The notes under the pieces: generated by a model | The model's input: only the letters and a program-made list of their open reading frames with translations | Database searches by the model: none | Told to the model about the DNA's origin: nothing | Assembly: GCA_021776785.1 (NCBI GenBank) | Contig: JAJFFF010000033.1 | Location: 1-64,000 of the forward strand | DNA from: Planctomycetota bacterium | GTDB taxonomy: Bacteria > Planctomycetota > PLA2 | Direction: 5' to 3' | DNA: 64,000 nucleotides | Part shown: positions 47,715-56,110 of the stretch, in pieces | Numbering within the stretch: the first letter of the stretch is position 1 | Layout of the letters: every line of letters starts with the position of its first letter | Made by a program: the position numbers and the translations under genes

Positions 47715-48491
47715 ATGCGTTGGTTGACCAATAGCTTCGAAGGGGCGGGGTACACAATTCGTGTACTCGTTCGCGCGGTCTTCTACATGATTCGCAAGCC
47801 GCGGCCTGCGATGACCGGGCGGATCATGTACGACTTCGGCCTGAAGTCGCTCCCGGTCGTCGCGGTCGTCGCACTGTTTTCCGGCATGATCATCTGCCTG
47901 CAGACCGGACTCGAAGTCGCACGCTTCGGTGAGGAAGAGATCCTCGGCGTGCTGGTCGCGCAAACCTTTGCGCGCGAGTTTGGACCGTTCATGACCTGCA
48001 TCATCTTGGTCGGAACCGTCGTCAGCGCATACACCGCCGAGATCGGCACGATGGCCGTGTCGGAAGAGACCGACGCACTCGAAGTGATGTCGATCGATCC
48101 GGTGGGTTACCTCGCGGCGCCGCGCATTTTGGCGCTCACGATCATGGCGTTCTTCCTTTCGCTCGCCGCGGTCGCGGTTGGCATCCTGGGCGGCGCGATG
48201 GTGGCGCATTCGCAGCTCGGTTTGCCGTACGGCATCTTCTTTGAGCGCGCGTTCGACAGCCTGCGCGGCACGGAGTGGTTCGGCTTGCCCCGCGACATCT
48301 ACGCGGGCCTTTTGAAAGGGTCGTTCACCGGGTTTGTGATCGCCGGCGTCGGCTGCGCGCAAGGACTGCGCGCGCAAGGAGGCGCCTTAGGCGTCGGCCG
48401 CGCCGTGCGCCGCGCCGTGATCAACTCCATCGTGTTGACGCTTGTGATTTCCTACAACTTCAGTTGGATCGTGTATCGTGCGTTTGATTGA
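47715..48491 (+). CDS. mlaE: MlaE-family ABC transporter permease
   Basis: Inner-membrane permease of a phospholipid transport system. The 258 residues have five or so hydrophobic helices and the family segments FSGMIICLQTGLEVARFG, EFGPFMTCIILVGTVVSAY and the EIGTMAVSEETDALEVMSI motif, which corresponds to the AxELGTMxVTEQIDAL signature of MlaE. It is followed by the ATPase (64 bases) and the MCE protein on the same strand. Confidence 0.93.
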   Translation: MRWLTNSFEGAGYTIRVLVRAVFYMIRKPRPAMTGRIMYDFGLKSLPVVAVVALFSGMIICLQTGLEVARFGEEEILGVLVAQTFAREFGPFMTCIILVGTVVSAYTAEIGTMAVSEETDALEVMSIDPVGYLAAPRILALTIMAFFLSLAAVAVGILGGAMVAHSQLGLPYGIFFERAFDSLRGTEWFGLPRDIYAGLLKGSFTGFVIAGVGCAQGLRAQGGALGVGRAVRRAVINSIVLTLVISYNFSWIVYRAFD

Positions 48492-48554
48492 GTCAGTCGT
48501 GCGGGCGGTGTTTTTGCGGGCGCTATCGGCGGCGCGCGTGGGGAGAGGTCTCGC

Positions 48555-49298
48555 TTGATCTCGATTGAGAATGTTTTTAAGGCTTATGGCGACCGCCAGA
48601 TCCTGCGCGACTGCACGGTGCGCGTGGAACGTGGCGAGACGCTTGTCGTCATCGGCGCATCGGGCACCGGCAAGTCGACACTTTTGCGCACGCTGATTGG
48701 TCTCGTCGTGCCCGATGAGGGGCACGTCTACATCGATGGCCAAGACGTGCACGAACTCGACGCGCGCGGACTTTCCGAGCTGCGCTCCCGCATCGGCTAT
48801 CTGTTCCAGAGCGGCGCACTGATCAACTGGCTGACCGTCGGCGAGAACGTGGCGCTCCCGCTCGTCGAGACCAAACGTGCGCCGCCGGACGAGATCGAAG
48901 AGCGCGTGCAGCGGTCCCTCGACTTGGTCGGCCTCCGCGGAACCCGCGACCTGATGCCGGGCCAGCTCTCGGGCGGCATGCGAAAGCGCGCCGGGCTGGC
49001 GCGAAGCCTCGTGAGCGAGCCCGAGATCATCTTGTATGACGAGCCCACCACCGGCCTGGACCCGGTCACGGCGCACATCATTGACCAGCTCATCATCGAC
49101 ATGCGCGAAAAGCTCGGCGTCACCTCGGTGGTCGTCTCGCACGACATGGAGGGCGTCTACCGCGTCGCCGATCGTGTGGCGATGCTCTACGACGGACGCG
49201 TGATCGCGACGGGCACACCCGATGACTTTAAGGATGCGGCGGATCCCATCGTGCGCCAGTTCGTGCACGGTGCGCTCGAAGGCCCGATTCGAGGCTAA
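48555..49298 (+). CDS. mlaF: MlaF-type ABC transporter ATPase
   Basis: ATPase that powers the MlaE permease. The 247 residues contain Walker A GASGTGKST, Q-loop LFQSGAL, signature LSGGMRKRAGLARSL, Walker B IILYDEPTTGLDP and H-loop VSHDM. The LFQSGALINWLTVGENV segment is typical of the Mla/Mkl ATPases. The start is TTG at 48555 behind GGAGAGGTC. It lies between mlaE and the MCE gene. Confidence 0.93.
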   Translation: MISIENVFKAYGDRQILRDCTVRVERGETLVVIGASGTGKSTLLRTLIGLVVPDEGHVYIDGQDVHELDARGLSELRSRIGYLFQSGALINWLTVGENVALPLVETKRAPPDEIEERVQRSLDLVGLRGTRDLMPGQLSGGMRKRAGLARSLVSEPEIILYDEPTTGLDPVTAHIIDQLIIDMREKLGVTSVVVSHDMEGVYRVADRVAMLYDGRVIATGTPDDFKDAADPIVRQFVHGALEGPIRG

Positions 49299-49324
49299 GA
49301 CGGTCGCCCCTCACGGGGCGGAGA

Positions 49325-50527
49325 ATGACCATGAACAAACAGCAACGCAAATCGCTCCGCAAAAACAGCATCCTCGGTGGGTTTTTGCTCGTGGGCCTGG
49401 TCGCGCTGACGGTCCTCACGTTCTACCTAACCGGATTCAGCGTGAAGGGTCGCGACAAGTGGACCGTCTATTTTGGCGCCGACTCTCTCATCCGGTCGGG
49501 CTACGAGATCAGTGTGTCCGGCAAGAAATCCGGGCTCGTCGAGTCTGTCGAATTGGTTCCCGATGGGGAAGTCAAACCGGGGCGCTACGTGAAGGCGATC
49601 TTGGCGCTTGAGAAAGGGCTCAGCCTCTGGGAAGGCGCCGAGGTCATCGTGAGTGCACGCGGGCTTCTCGGCGGCTTCAACATCGAAGTGCTGCGGGGCG
49701 ATCCGCAAAGGCGGCGCATCCAACCGGGAACCGTGTTGCCGGGGCGCGTCGAGGGGAGTGTGTTCGATCAGCTATCCGATGTCGTGAGCGACAACCGCAC
49801 ACAACTCGACGCGATTGCGAGCAACCTCGCCGAGGTCACGGAAAAGGTCAACAGCGGCAAGGGCACCCTGGGTCGCCTCCTGACCGACGACGAGATCTAC
49901 AACAACCTGTTGAAGATGAGTCAGTCGCTGGCGGACGCTTCGGCATCACTGCAGTCCAACGATTCGACGATCGGGAAACTCCTGCGCGACTCGTCGATGT
50001 TTGATGACCTCGCCGCCACGGCGAAGAACATGCGCACCGTCACGGATGATCTGCAGGCCGGGCGCGGAACCGTCGGCCGGTTGCTCAAGGAGAACGACAT
50101 CGCCGAGAGTCTTGCCGAAGCGGCGGGCGCCTTGCGCAACATCATGGTGCGTCTGGATCGCGGCGAGGGTGCGCTCGGGAAGTTGCTCAAAGAGGACCAG
50201 GTGGCCACCGATCTCGCGGCGGGCGTCAAGGCGCTCCGCGAGTTCGCCGAACGCATCAACACGGGCGAAGGCACGCTCAGCCTGCTCATGACCGACAAAG
50301 AGGTCTACGAAAACCTGCGCGTGCTCACCGACAACTTGAAGGCGGTTTCGGAACAGGTGCGTTCGGGCAAAGGCACGTTGGGGCTCCTGCTCACCGACGA
50401 CAGCCTCTACCGCGAAGCGCAGCGTTTGCTCGAGAGCTTTCGCGAGTCGGGAGAAATCGCGAGGGAGAACGCTCCGATCTCCTCGCTCACGTCGTTTACT
50501 TCGCTGTTTTTTAACGTTTTGAACTAA
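49325..50527 (+). CDS. mlaD: MlaD-like MCE-domain protein with C-terminal repeats
   Basis: Inner-membrane-anchored lipid-binding component. A hydrophobic helix (about 15-37) is followed by an MCE domain (about 42-125: SLIRSGYEISVSGKKSGLVESVEL, ISARGLLGG-like VSARGLLGGFNIEV). The rest is helical, with six copies of a repeat containing G(K/E/R)GT(L/V)G(R/K)LL: SGKGTLGRLLTD, NDSTIGKLLRD, AGRGTVGRLLKE, RGEGALGKLLKE, TGEGTLSLLMTD and SGKGTLGLLLTD. This resembles the long helical tails of MCE proteins in Gram-negatives. At 400 residues it is over twice E. coli MlaD. Its stop lies within the hairpin at 50522-50550. Confidence 0.93.
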   Translation: MTMNKQQRKSLRKNSILGGFLLVGLVALTVLTFYLTGFSVKGRDKWTVYFGADSLIRSGYEISVSGKKSGLVESVELVPDGEVKPGRYVKAILALEKGLSLWEGAEVIVSARGLLGGFNIEVLRGDPQRRRIQPGTVLPGRVEGSVFDQLSDVVSDNRTQLDAIASNLAEVTEKVNSGKGTLGRLLTDDEIYNNLLKMSQSLADASASLQSNDSTIGKLLRDSSMFDDLAATAKNMRTVTDDLQAGRGTVGRLLKENDIAESLAEAAGALRNIMVRLDRGEGALGKLLKEDQVATDLAAGVKALREFAERINTGEGTLSLLMTDKEVYENLRVLTDNLKAVSEQVRSGKGTLGLLLTDDSLYREAQRLLESFRESGEIARENAPISSLTSFTSLFFNVLN

Positions 50528-50550
50528 GCGCCGCGAAGCGGCGCTTAGTT
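50522..50550 (+). terminator. Perfect 13-bp hairpin overlapping the mlaD stop codon
   Basis: Arms AACTAAGCGCCGC and GCGGCGCTTAGTT enclose a GAA loop with no mismatch. The left arm contains the TAA stop codon. It is the obvious end-of-operon structure, but no U-tract follows, so rho-independent action is not assured; it may protect the 3' end of the mRNA instead. Confidence 0.6.
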
Positions 50551-50610
50551 GCGTCTTCTGGCCCAACATCTGACGATGTTGGAGCTTTGACGTTCGGGCT
50601 TTCGGTGTCA

Positions 50611-50750
50611 GGAGTCCGGCCTCGTCGATGCCTCTGGCTTTGGGTACGCGTTCGATGTGTGCGCCGGTCCGTGCTCTGACGCTCGCCAGGAATCCGGCCT
50701 CGTCGAGGCCTCTGGCTTTGGGGTGCGCGTTCGATGTGTGCGCCGGTCCG
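50611..50750. repeat. Two direct repeats of about 61 bp
   Basis: Copy A is 50611-50671 and copy B 50689-50750, sharing most of the GTCGA...GCCTCTGGCTTTGGG and CGCGTTCGATGTGTGCGCCGGTCCG sequence with a 17-base gap. They lie in the otherwise empty space between the mlaD terminator hairpin and the convergent small secreted gene. Short ORFs across them are not credible genes. Confidence 0.7.
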
Positions 50751-50801
50751 GCTTTTGGTTGCGCTTGCTGCTAACTTTTTTTTTGAGTTCGACGATGCTT
50801 G

Positions 50802-51269
50802 CTACGGCTTGTCGGTCAATGCGGGCGGTGCGTCGATCGGGCGCCAGTACAGCGAGTGACCGTCGCCTTTGTGCACCAACAACAGGAAGCGACCTTCCTT
50901 GTCCTGGCGCCACTCCGGTTGGTACACATCGGCCGGGCGGCCGCGATCTTCGAACAGGTTGGTCGAGATCCGCGTAAGCTCGAGCGCACCGTCGCGGATC
51001 TCAACGACGCCGTCTTCGCGCGTCATCTCGTACTTCGACGGCAAGAGGACGCGCGTGCGATAGGTGCCGTCAGCGCGCAGTTCGTGATACCAGACTTGGT
51101 TGCCCGCGTACGGGTTCGCCATCTGCTTACCCTTGGGCGGCTCGAACCGGTAGAGGCGGTAGTGTCCGACGAACTCTTCGGGAAGCGGCGTGCGCTCGCC
51201 GCGCGCGGTCAGCGCCCACGTCCAAAACGCACCGATGCCGACCACGCACAAAAAAATCCAAGTCTTCAC
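50802..51269 (-). CDS. Small signal-bearing protein of unknown function
   Basis: The GTG at 51269 overlaps the ribE stop (GTGA). A hydrophobic N-terminus (KTWIFLCVVGIGAFWTWAL) is a signal or anchor. The rest of the 155 residues has a lipocalin-like or similar small beta-barrel strand pattern (FVGHYRLYRFEPP, GTYRTRVLLPSKYEMT, FLLLVHKGDGHSLYWRPI), but the family is not identified. It is cotranscribed with ribE by position. Confidence 0.65.
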   Translation of the reverse strand: MKTWIFLCVVGIGAFWTWALTARGERTPLPEEFVGHYRLYRFEPPKGKQMANPYAGNQVWYHELRADGTYRTRVLLPSKYEMTREDGVVEIRDGALELTRISTNLFEDRGRPADVYQPEWRQDKEGRFLLLVHKGDGHSLYWRPIDAPPALTDKP

Positions 51270-51859
51270 GCGCGCGCCTCCAACAAGGAGGCAACGTACT
51301 TCGCCAAGATGTCGCCTTCGAGGTTGACCCGATCGCCCGCTTGCAGCGCGCCAAGGCTCGTAACCGCGAGCGTGTGCGGGATGAGCGCCACGGTAAACGA
51401 GTCCGCATCCGCCGCGGCCACCGTCAGGCTCACGCCGTCAATCGCGATCGAACCCTTCTCAACGACATGACCGCGCAGGGCCGCGGGGAGTTCGAAGCGC
51501 ATCAACACTTCGTCGCTCTCGCCTTCCCGGGCGCGCAGCGTGGTGCACGCGTCCACGTGCCCCTGAACAAAGTGACCGCCCAGACGGTCCGTCGGCCGCA
51601 GCGGGAGCTCTAAATTGACGGTACTTCCGACGTCGCGCTGCCCCAGCGAGGTGCGGCGCAGCGTTTCCGGGATCGCACAAAACCGCAGGCGCGGTAGGTC
51701 GATCTCGTCCACCGTCAGGCAGCAGCCGTTCACCGCCACGGAGTCGCCGATGGCCGCCTCCTGCGCCAATTCCCCGGCATCGATCCAAAACGATCGCCCC
51801 GCCGCAACTTCGTCGATCGCGTGGATGCGTCCCAGCGCTTGCACCAGTCCTGTGAACAT
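51266..51859 (-). CDS. ribE: Riboflavin synthase alpha chain
   Basis: Last step of riboflavin synthesis: dismutates two lumazines. The start at 51859 gives the canonical MFTGLV N-terminus; a longer in-frame reading to 51892 is rejected. The two lumazine-binding repeats are visible in 197 residues: about 1-95 (GDSVAVNGCCLTVDEI) and about 96-190 (GGHFVQGHVD, GSIAIDGVSLTV). No other rib gene is nearby and no FMN riboswitch was recognised upstream. Confidence 0.95.
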   Translation of the reverse strand: MFTGLVQALGRIHAIDEVAAGRSFWIDAGELAQEAAIGDSVAVNGCCLTVDEIDLPRLRFCAIPETLRRTSLGQRDVGSTVNLELPLRPTDRLGGHFVQGHVDACTTLRAREGESDEVLMRFELPAALRGHVVEKGSIAIDGVSLTVAAADADSFTVALIPHTLAVTSLGALQAGDRVNLEGDILAKYVASLLEARA

Positions 51860-52109
51860 GGGGCGCCAGTGTAAGGTCTCAGGCGAACGCATCGCACGCG
51901 CCCGGACCCGCGCGCCCTAGACCTCCGGAGCAGCCGCGACCTCCGGGCCGTCGGCACGCCGGGAGCATCCGGGACGCGCGGATCGCCGGACCGAGGCCGC
52001 TCCGGCCCACTCAGACCTCCGATTTCGCCGCCGATGCGCCGCCGATGGTGACTTGACCCGGTATCGGAGCCAGTTTCGGGGCAATCCGCGTCCGGTTTGT
52101 CCGCGCAGC

Positions 52110-52138
52110 TTGACGCGGGCCCAAAGGGGGATTCAAAT
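52110..52138 (+). promoter_or_regulatory. Candidate sigma-70 promoter for the trmD operon
   Basis: TTGACG (52110-52115) and TCAAAT (52133-52138) are separated by exactly 17 bases, with the trmD TTG start 26 bases after the -10 element. Five of six and four of six bases match the consensus. It lies in the 304-base gap between ribE (-) and trmD (+), where no other structure is apparent. Confidence 0.35.
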
Positions 52139-52163
52139 ACGCGATTCCCCTGCGGGGGCCCTG

Positions 52164-52877
52164 TTGAAGATCTCCATCCTTACGCTGTTTCCCGAGGTCG
52201 TCGAGAGCTATCTCTCGGCGTCGATCTTGGATTTGGCGGCTCGACGCAACGTGGTCGAGTTTGAGGTGATCAACTTCCGGGATTTCGCAGAAGGAAAACA
52301 CCGTGACGTTGATGATCGACCGTTCGGCGGCGGTCCTGGCATGTTGCTCATGCCGGGTCCGATCGTGAGAGCGGTGGAACGTGTCCAAGAGGGCCATGGG
52401 CCGGACACGCCCACCGTGTTGCTTACACCGCAGGGGCGGCGCTTCGATCAAGGCGTGGCGGAGCAGTGGTCCCAACGATCCGGGCTGATCCTGATCTGCG
52501 GGCGCTATGAAGGTTTTGACGAACGAATTCGCGACGTGTTGCAACCGATTGAAGTCTCCGCGGGAGACTACGTGTTAGCGGGCGGGGAAATCCCGGCGCT
52601 GGCGGTGACCGAGGCCGTGGTGCGTTTGCTCCCGGGAGCACTCGGCCATGAGGATTCGGCGCGCGACGATTCGTTCGCTCAGGGCATCTTAGAAGGACCG
52701 CAGTACACGCGGCCGCGTGAGTTTCGCGGACATGCGGTTCCGGACGTTTTGTTGTCGGGCAACCACGCCGACATCGCCGCGTGGCGCCGCCAGCAAGCGG
52801 AGCAACGAACCCAACATCGGCGCGCCGATCTTTGGACGCGCCATCAGAATCAATCCGCCTCGGACGCAGAGGAGTAA
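52164..52877 (+). CDS. trmD: tRNA (guanine-37-N1)-methyltransferase
   Basis: Methylates G37 of tRNAs reading CNN codons; SPOUT knot methyltransferase. A TTG at 52164 after GCGGGGGCCC gives 237 residues beginning [13 protein letters not shown], matching the family start; an in-frame ATG at 52053 would add a non-conserved 37-residue leader. Motifs are [51 protein letters not shown] and [15 protein letters not shown]. rplS follows after 6 bases, the standard arrangement; rpsP and rimM are not immediately upstream here. Confidence 0.95.
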   Translation: MKISILTLFPEVVESYLSASILDLAARRNVVEFEVINFRDFAEGKHRDVDDRPFGGGPGMLLMPGPIVRAVERVQEGHGPDTPTVLLTPQGRRFDQGVAEQWSQRSGLILICGRYEGFDERIRDVLQPIEVSAGDYVLAGGEIPALAVTEAVVRLLPGALGHEDSARDDSFAQGILEGPQYTRPREFRGHAVPDVLLSGNHADIAAWRRQQAEQRTQHRRADLWTRHQNQSASDAEE

Positions 52878-52883
52878 ACATCG

Positions 52884-53351
52884 ATGTCGAAAATGCAGCG
52901 AATCGAACAGGCGTTTAGCCACGAACACGGCCACTCCTTCAACGTCGGCGACAGCGTGGATGTCCACGTGCTCATTCGCGAGGGCGAAAAAGAGCGCGTG
53001 CAGATCTTTAGCGGAACTGTCATCCGGAAAAAGGGCGGCGGCCTCACGGAGACGTACACCGTGCGTCGCATCGTGCAGAGCCAGGGCGTCGAACGCACCT
53101 TCCCGATGAACAGCCCGTTCATCCAAAAAGTCGACGTGAAGCGCTCGGGCAAGACTCGTCGCTCGCGCCTCTACTACCTACGCGACCGCACGGGTAAGGC
53201 GACGCGCCTCAAAGAGATCATGGGGACGCGCCCGGAGAAGAAGCCGCGCGTGCGGCGTCAGCGCAAGAAGGCCGGCGTCAAAGCCGCCCCGGCGCCGGCT
53301 CCCGCCGCACCCGCGGCGCCCGTCGAAGAAACGCCGACCGCGGAGGAGTAG
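52884..53351 (+). CDS. rplS: 50S ribosomal protein L19 with C-terminal extension
   Basis: L19 sits at the 30S-50S interface. The first 115 residues match the family (GDSVDVHVLIREGEKERVQIF, GTVIRKKGGGLTETYTVRRI, KVDVKRSGKTRRSRLYYLR). A further 40 residues form a basic then Ala/Pro-rich tail (APAPAPAAPAAP) ending acidic. The ribosome binding site is GAGGAG. It lies in trmD-rplS-yraN order. Confidence 0.96.
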   Translation: MSKMQRIEQAFSHEHGHSFNVGDSVDVHVLIREGEKERVQIFSGTVIRKKGGGLTETYTVRRIVQSQGVERTFPMNSPFIQKVDVKRSGKTRRSRLYYLRDRTGKATRLKEIMGTRPEKKPRVRRQRKKAGVKAAPAPAPAAPAAPVEETPTAEE

Positions 53352-53356
53352 CGGGC

Positions 53357-53998
53357 TTGCGCACGTCTCGCCGCGCCTCACAGACTCTCCGCCGCCGCGA
53401 CGCGGGTGAAGCCAGACATCGCCTCGGCCGCGCTGCCGAAGTGGCCGCGGAACGCATGCTGTCGCGTCGCGGACTCATTACGCTCGCGCGCAACTGGCGC
53501 GGGGGCGGCGGCGAACTCGATCGCGTGGTCTTAGAGGGCGACACGGTTGTGTTTGTCGAGGTCAAGGCGCGGGCGGACGGATTCCGCGACGCGCAGCACC
53601 CGCCCGTTAGCCCGGCCCAACGACGGCGCATGCGACGCGCCGCGCGCGCGTTCCGAGCCCGGTTTGGAATCGAGGAGCGGGCGTACCGGTTCGATCTCGT
53701 CACCGCCGGCTCCGCTCCGTTGCGCGAGCCTGCCGACATCCCGCGCGATCCCCAAGCGCCGTCCCATGCCGAGCCGATCCGACGGGCGCATGCGGCGTTC
53801 GGCGTGTGGCCGTGGCGATCGCCCGCGCGCACTCTCGCGCACAGCTTGCGTTGGCGGCGAGACTTTATGGAGGGATCACGGCGACCGGCTCAGCCTGCCG
53901 CCGCGAGTTTCCTTCATCACCCGCCGCAAACGAGCCCTCTTGTTCGGGGCGCATCCAACCAACGTACTCAATCCAACTGGGGTAGCGATGAGCATTAG
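53357..53998 (+). CDS. UPF0102 (YraN-like) nuclease-fold protein with long C-terminal extension
   Basis: The domain at about 18-115 matches YraN (LGRAAEVAAERMLSRRGLI, then GGGGELDRVVLEGDTVVFVEVKAR with the ELD...VEVK nuclease-like residues). The start is TTG at 53357, 6 bases after rplS. The 213 residues exceed the usual 110-130; the extra 95 are basic, low in recognisable structure and continue into the start of ptsN, which overlaps by 11 bases. The tail may be a read-on artefact of lost stop or a real extension. The gene order after rplS is typical. Confidence 0.85.
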   Translation: MRTSRRASQTLRRRDAGEARHRLGRAAEVAAERMLSRRGLITLARNWRGGGGELDRVVLEGDTVVFVEVKARADGFRDAQHPPVSPAQRRRMRRAARAFRARFGIEERAYRFDLVTAGSAPLREPADIPRDPQAPSHAEPIRRAHAAFGVWPWRSPARTLAHSLRWRRDFMEGSRRPAQPAAASFLHHPPQTSPLVRGASNQRTQSNWGSDEH

Positions 53999-54434
53999 CC
54001 TCGAAGCCGTGATTCCGGCGCAACGCATCAAGCTCTTGGACGCCGAGACGAAAGAATCGGCGCTGGCCGAGTTGGTCGCCCTCGTTGGGGAAGCCCCCGA
54101 GGTGACGGATGCAGGCCTGCTGCGCGAAGCGATCCTGGAGCGCGAGCGCATCATGTCAACCGGCATTGGACTCGGGATCGCGATCCCGCACGCCAAGATC
54201 GACTCGGTTAAGGACTTTGTCGTCGGGTTTGGCAAGACGCGCAAGCCGCTCGATTTCAGTTCGCTGGACGGCAACCCCGTCCGGTTCATCGTCTTGATCG
54301 CCGGGCCGACGGATCAACAAGAGCGATACTTGCAGTTGCTGGCGCGCATCACCCTCAAACTCAAAGACGCCGCCGTGCGCCGTCGCCTGACGGAAGCTGA
54401 CGACGTCGAAGCCATCCTCGCCGCGCTCCGTTGA
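53988..54434 (+). CDS. PTS EIIA (fructose/nitrogen type, PtsN-like)
   Basis: Phosphoryl-accepting regulatory EIIA. The ATG at 53988 opens MSISLEAVIPAQRIKLLDA; the active His is H68 in GIGLGIAIPHAK. The 148 residues match the IIA-Ntr size. No EI or HPr gene is in the window, so its phosphodonor is elsewhere. It overlaps yraN by 11 bases and the following M24 gene by 4 (TTGA), so translation is coupled. Confidence 0.9.
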   Translation: MSISLEAVIPAQRIKLLDAETKESALAELVALVGEAPEVTDAGLLREAILERERIMSTGIGLGIAIPHAKIDSVKDFVVGFGKTRKPLDFSSLDGNPVRFIVLIAGPTDQQERYLQLLARITLKLKDAAVRRRLTEADDVEAILAALR

Positions 54435-56110
54435 GACTCCTCACGCCCCAACCCCAAACGCGCGCGCGCCGCGCCGCGTGGGTTGTTGGCGTGGCGGGGC
54501 TCGCCCTCGTGTTCTCGCTCGGACCGCCATCGGTGCAGGCTGCGCCGCAGATCGCGCTCGGCGAACATCGTGTGCGCCGCGCCGCGTTGGCGGCCCGCAT
54601 CGGAGACGGGTTCGCCGTAGTATTCGGCCAGCCATTGGCCGACGTCGCCATTCACGCGCCGCACGGCCACATGGTGTACCTCACCGGCATCCGCGATCCG
54701 TTGGCGGTGTTGCTCGTCGTCGGCAAAGACGCGAGGGCGCTCCGCCACGGCGCAACCACGCTCCCCGCGCCCACAAAAAAGGCGGACGCCGCCGGCGCGC
54801 GCACGCCGACGGCCACCCCGCCGGACAAGACCGGCCGCGGCGACGAACGCGCCCGCGACACCGAACCCGAAGAACCCGAAGAACCCGAAGGACCCGGCGG
54901 ACCCAGGGACCCCGATGGACCGGGCCAACCGGGCGAACGGGGCGGACCTCGCGGCCCGAACAAACCGAACAAACCGAACGAGCCGAACAAGCCCAACCCT
55001 GAACCCGGTCAGGGCGCGCCCCATCGCGTCGGGAAACGGGCCACCGAAGCGATTGCGTTTTTGGCGCACACCCGCGAGTCGTGGCTTCGGTTTCACGACT
55101 TTCGATGGCGCGCGACATCGGAAGCCGCCGCCTTGCTCGGTGTCAGCGGCGTGCGCCCACTCGCCCTGCCGAAGCTCGACTTGGCCGCTGCCTTGGCGCG
55201 GTTGTTGCCGCGCGACGCACGCGTGCATTGTCCGCTGTACCGAGGCGGAGACGATGCGGGCGTACGCTGGCGCCGCGAAAAGCTTCGCCGGCGATTGAGC
55301 GAGATGCGCCCCGATATCACTTGGCGTGACCTCGAGCCCGTGATGGTGGCGATGCGCGGCGTAAAGTCCGACCTCGAACTCGCCACGATTCGACGCGCTA
55401 TCGCCAAAACCGCCCTGATGTTTCGCGAAGCGATTCCCGCGATCGTTGCGGGCGGACGCGCCGAGCGCGTGGATGCGGCGCTCCTGTCGCAGATGCGGCG
55501 TGCGGGCGCACGGGCGGGGTACCCGTTCATCGTGGCGTCCGGTCCCAACACAACCATCCCGCACTACTTCGAAAACGAAGGTGCTCTGCGTGACGGCGAC
55601 CTTGTCTTGATCGACGCGGGCGCGCGCGTGGACGGATATACGTGCGACATCACCCGCACGTTTCCCGTGAGCGGCACGTTCACGAAGCGTCAGGCTGATG
55701 TCTACGAAGTCGTGTTGCGCGCGCAAAAAGCGGCGATCGACGCCGCGCGGCCCGGCGCGACTCTGCGCGACGTGCGACGCGCCGCGTTTCACGTCGTGGC
55801 TGCGGCAGGCATGAAGTCCGGTTGGATGCACGACGTCTCCCATCACGTCGGACTGCACGTCCACGATCCGGGCCCGCAAAAACTCGCGCCGGGGATGGTG
55901 ATCGCCGTGGAGCCCGGCCTCTACTTTCGCGACGAGAAATTCGGCATTCGTATTGAGGACATGGTCGTCATCACGAAGGACGGGTGCCGGGTGCTGACGG
56001 GTTCGCTTCCGCGCTCGGTGCGCGAGGTTGAAGCATGGGTTGCGCGTTTGCGCCCAGTCCCCACCGGCGCGCCAAAGCCTGTGCCGCCGACCGAATCTGA
56101 CGATCGGTAA
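54431..56110 (+). CDS. Exported M24 (aminopeptidase P-like) metallopeptidase with Pro/Gly-rich insert
   Basis: Removes N-terminal residues next to proline in related enzymes. A TTG start overlaps the ptsN stop. A signal segment (AAWVVGVAGLALVFSLGPPSVQA) suggests export, unusual for aminopeptidase P. The N-terminal domain is split at about 112-198 by a Glu/Pro/Gly/Asn-rich insert (EPEEPEEPEGPGGP, then PNKPNKPNEPNKPN). The C-terminal catalytic domain keeps the metal ligands: LIDAGARVDGYTCDIT (two Asp), SHHVGLHVHD (His), IAVEPGLYF (Glu) and RIEDMVVIT (Glu). The last 140 bases overlap the convergent metalloprotease gene. Confidence 0.88.
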   Translation: MRLLTPQPQTRARRAAWVVGVAGLALVFSLGPPSVQAAPQIALGEHRVRRAALAARIGDGFAVVFGQPLADVAIHAPHGHMVYLTGIRDPLAVLLVVGKDARALRHGATTLPAPTKKADAAGARTPTATPPDKTGRGDERARDTEPEEPEEPEGPGGPRDPDGPGQPGERGGPRGPNKPNKPNEPNKPNPEPGQGAPHRVGKRATEAIAFLAHTRESWLRFHDFRWRATSEAAALLGVSGVRPLALPKLDLAAALARLLPRDARVHCPLYRGGDDAGVRWRREKLRRRLSEMRPDITWRDLEPVMVAMRGVKSDLELATIRRAIAKTALMFREAIPAIVAGGRAERVDAALLSQMRRAGARAGYPFIVASGPNTTIPHYFENEGALRDGDLVLIDAGARVDGYTCDITRTFPVSGTFTKRQADVYEVVLRAQKAAIDAARPGATLRDVRRAAFHVVAAAGMKSGWMHDVSHHVGLHVHDPGPQKLAPGMVIAVEPGLYFRDEKFGIRIEDMVVITKDGCRVLTGSLPRSVREVEAWVARLRPVPTGAPKPVPPTESDDR

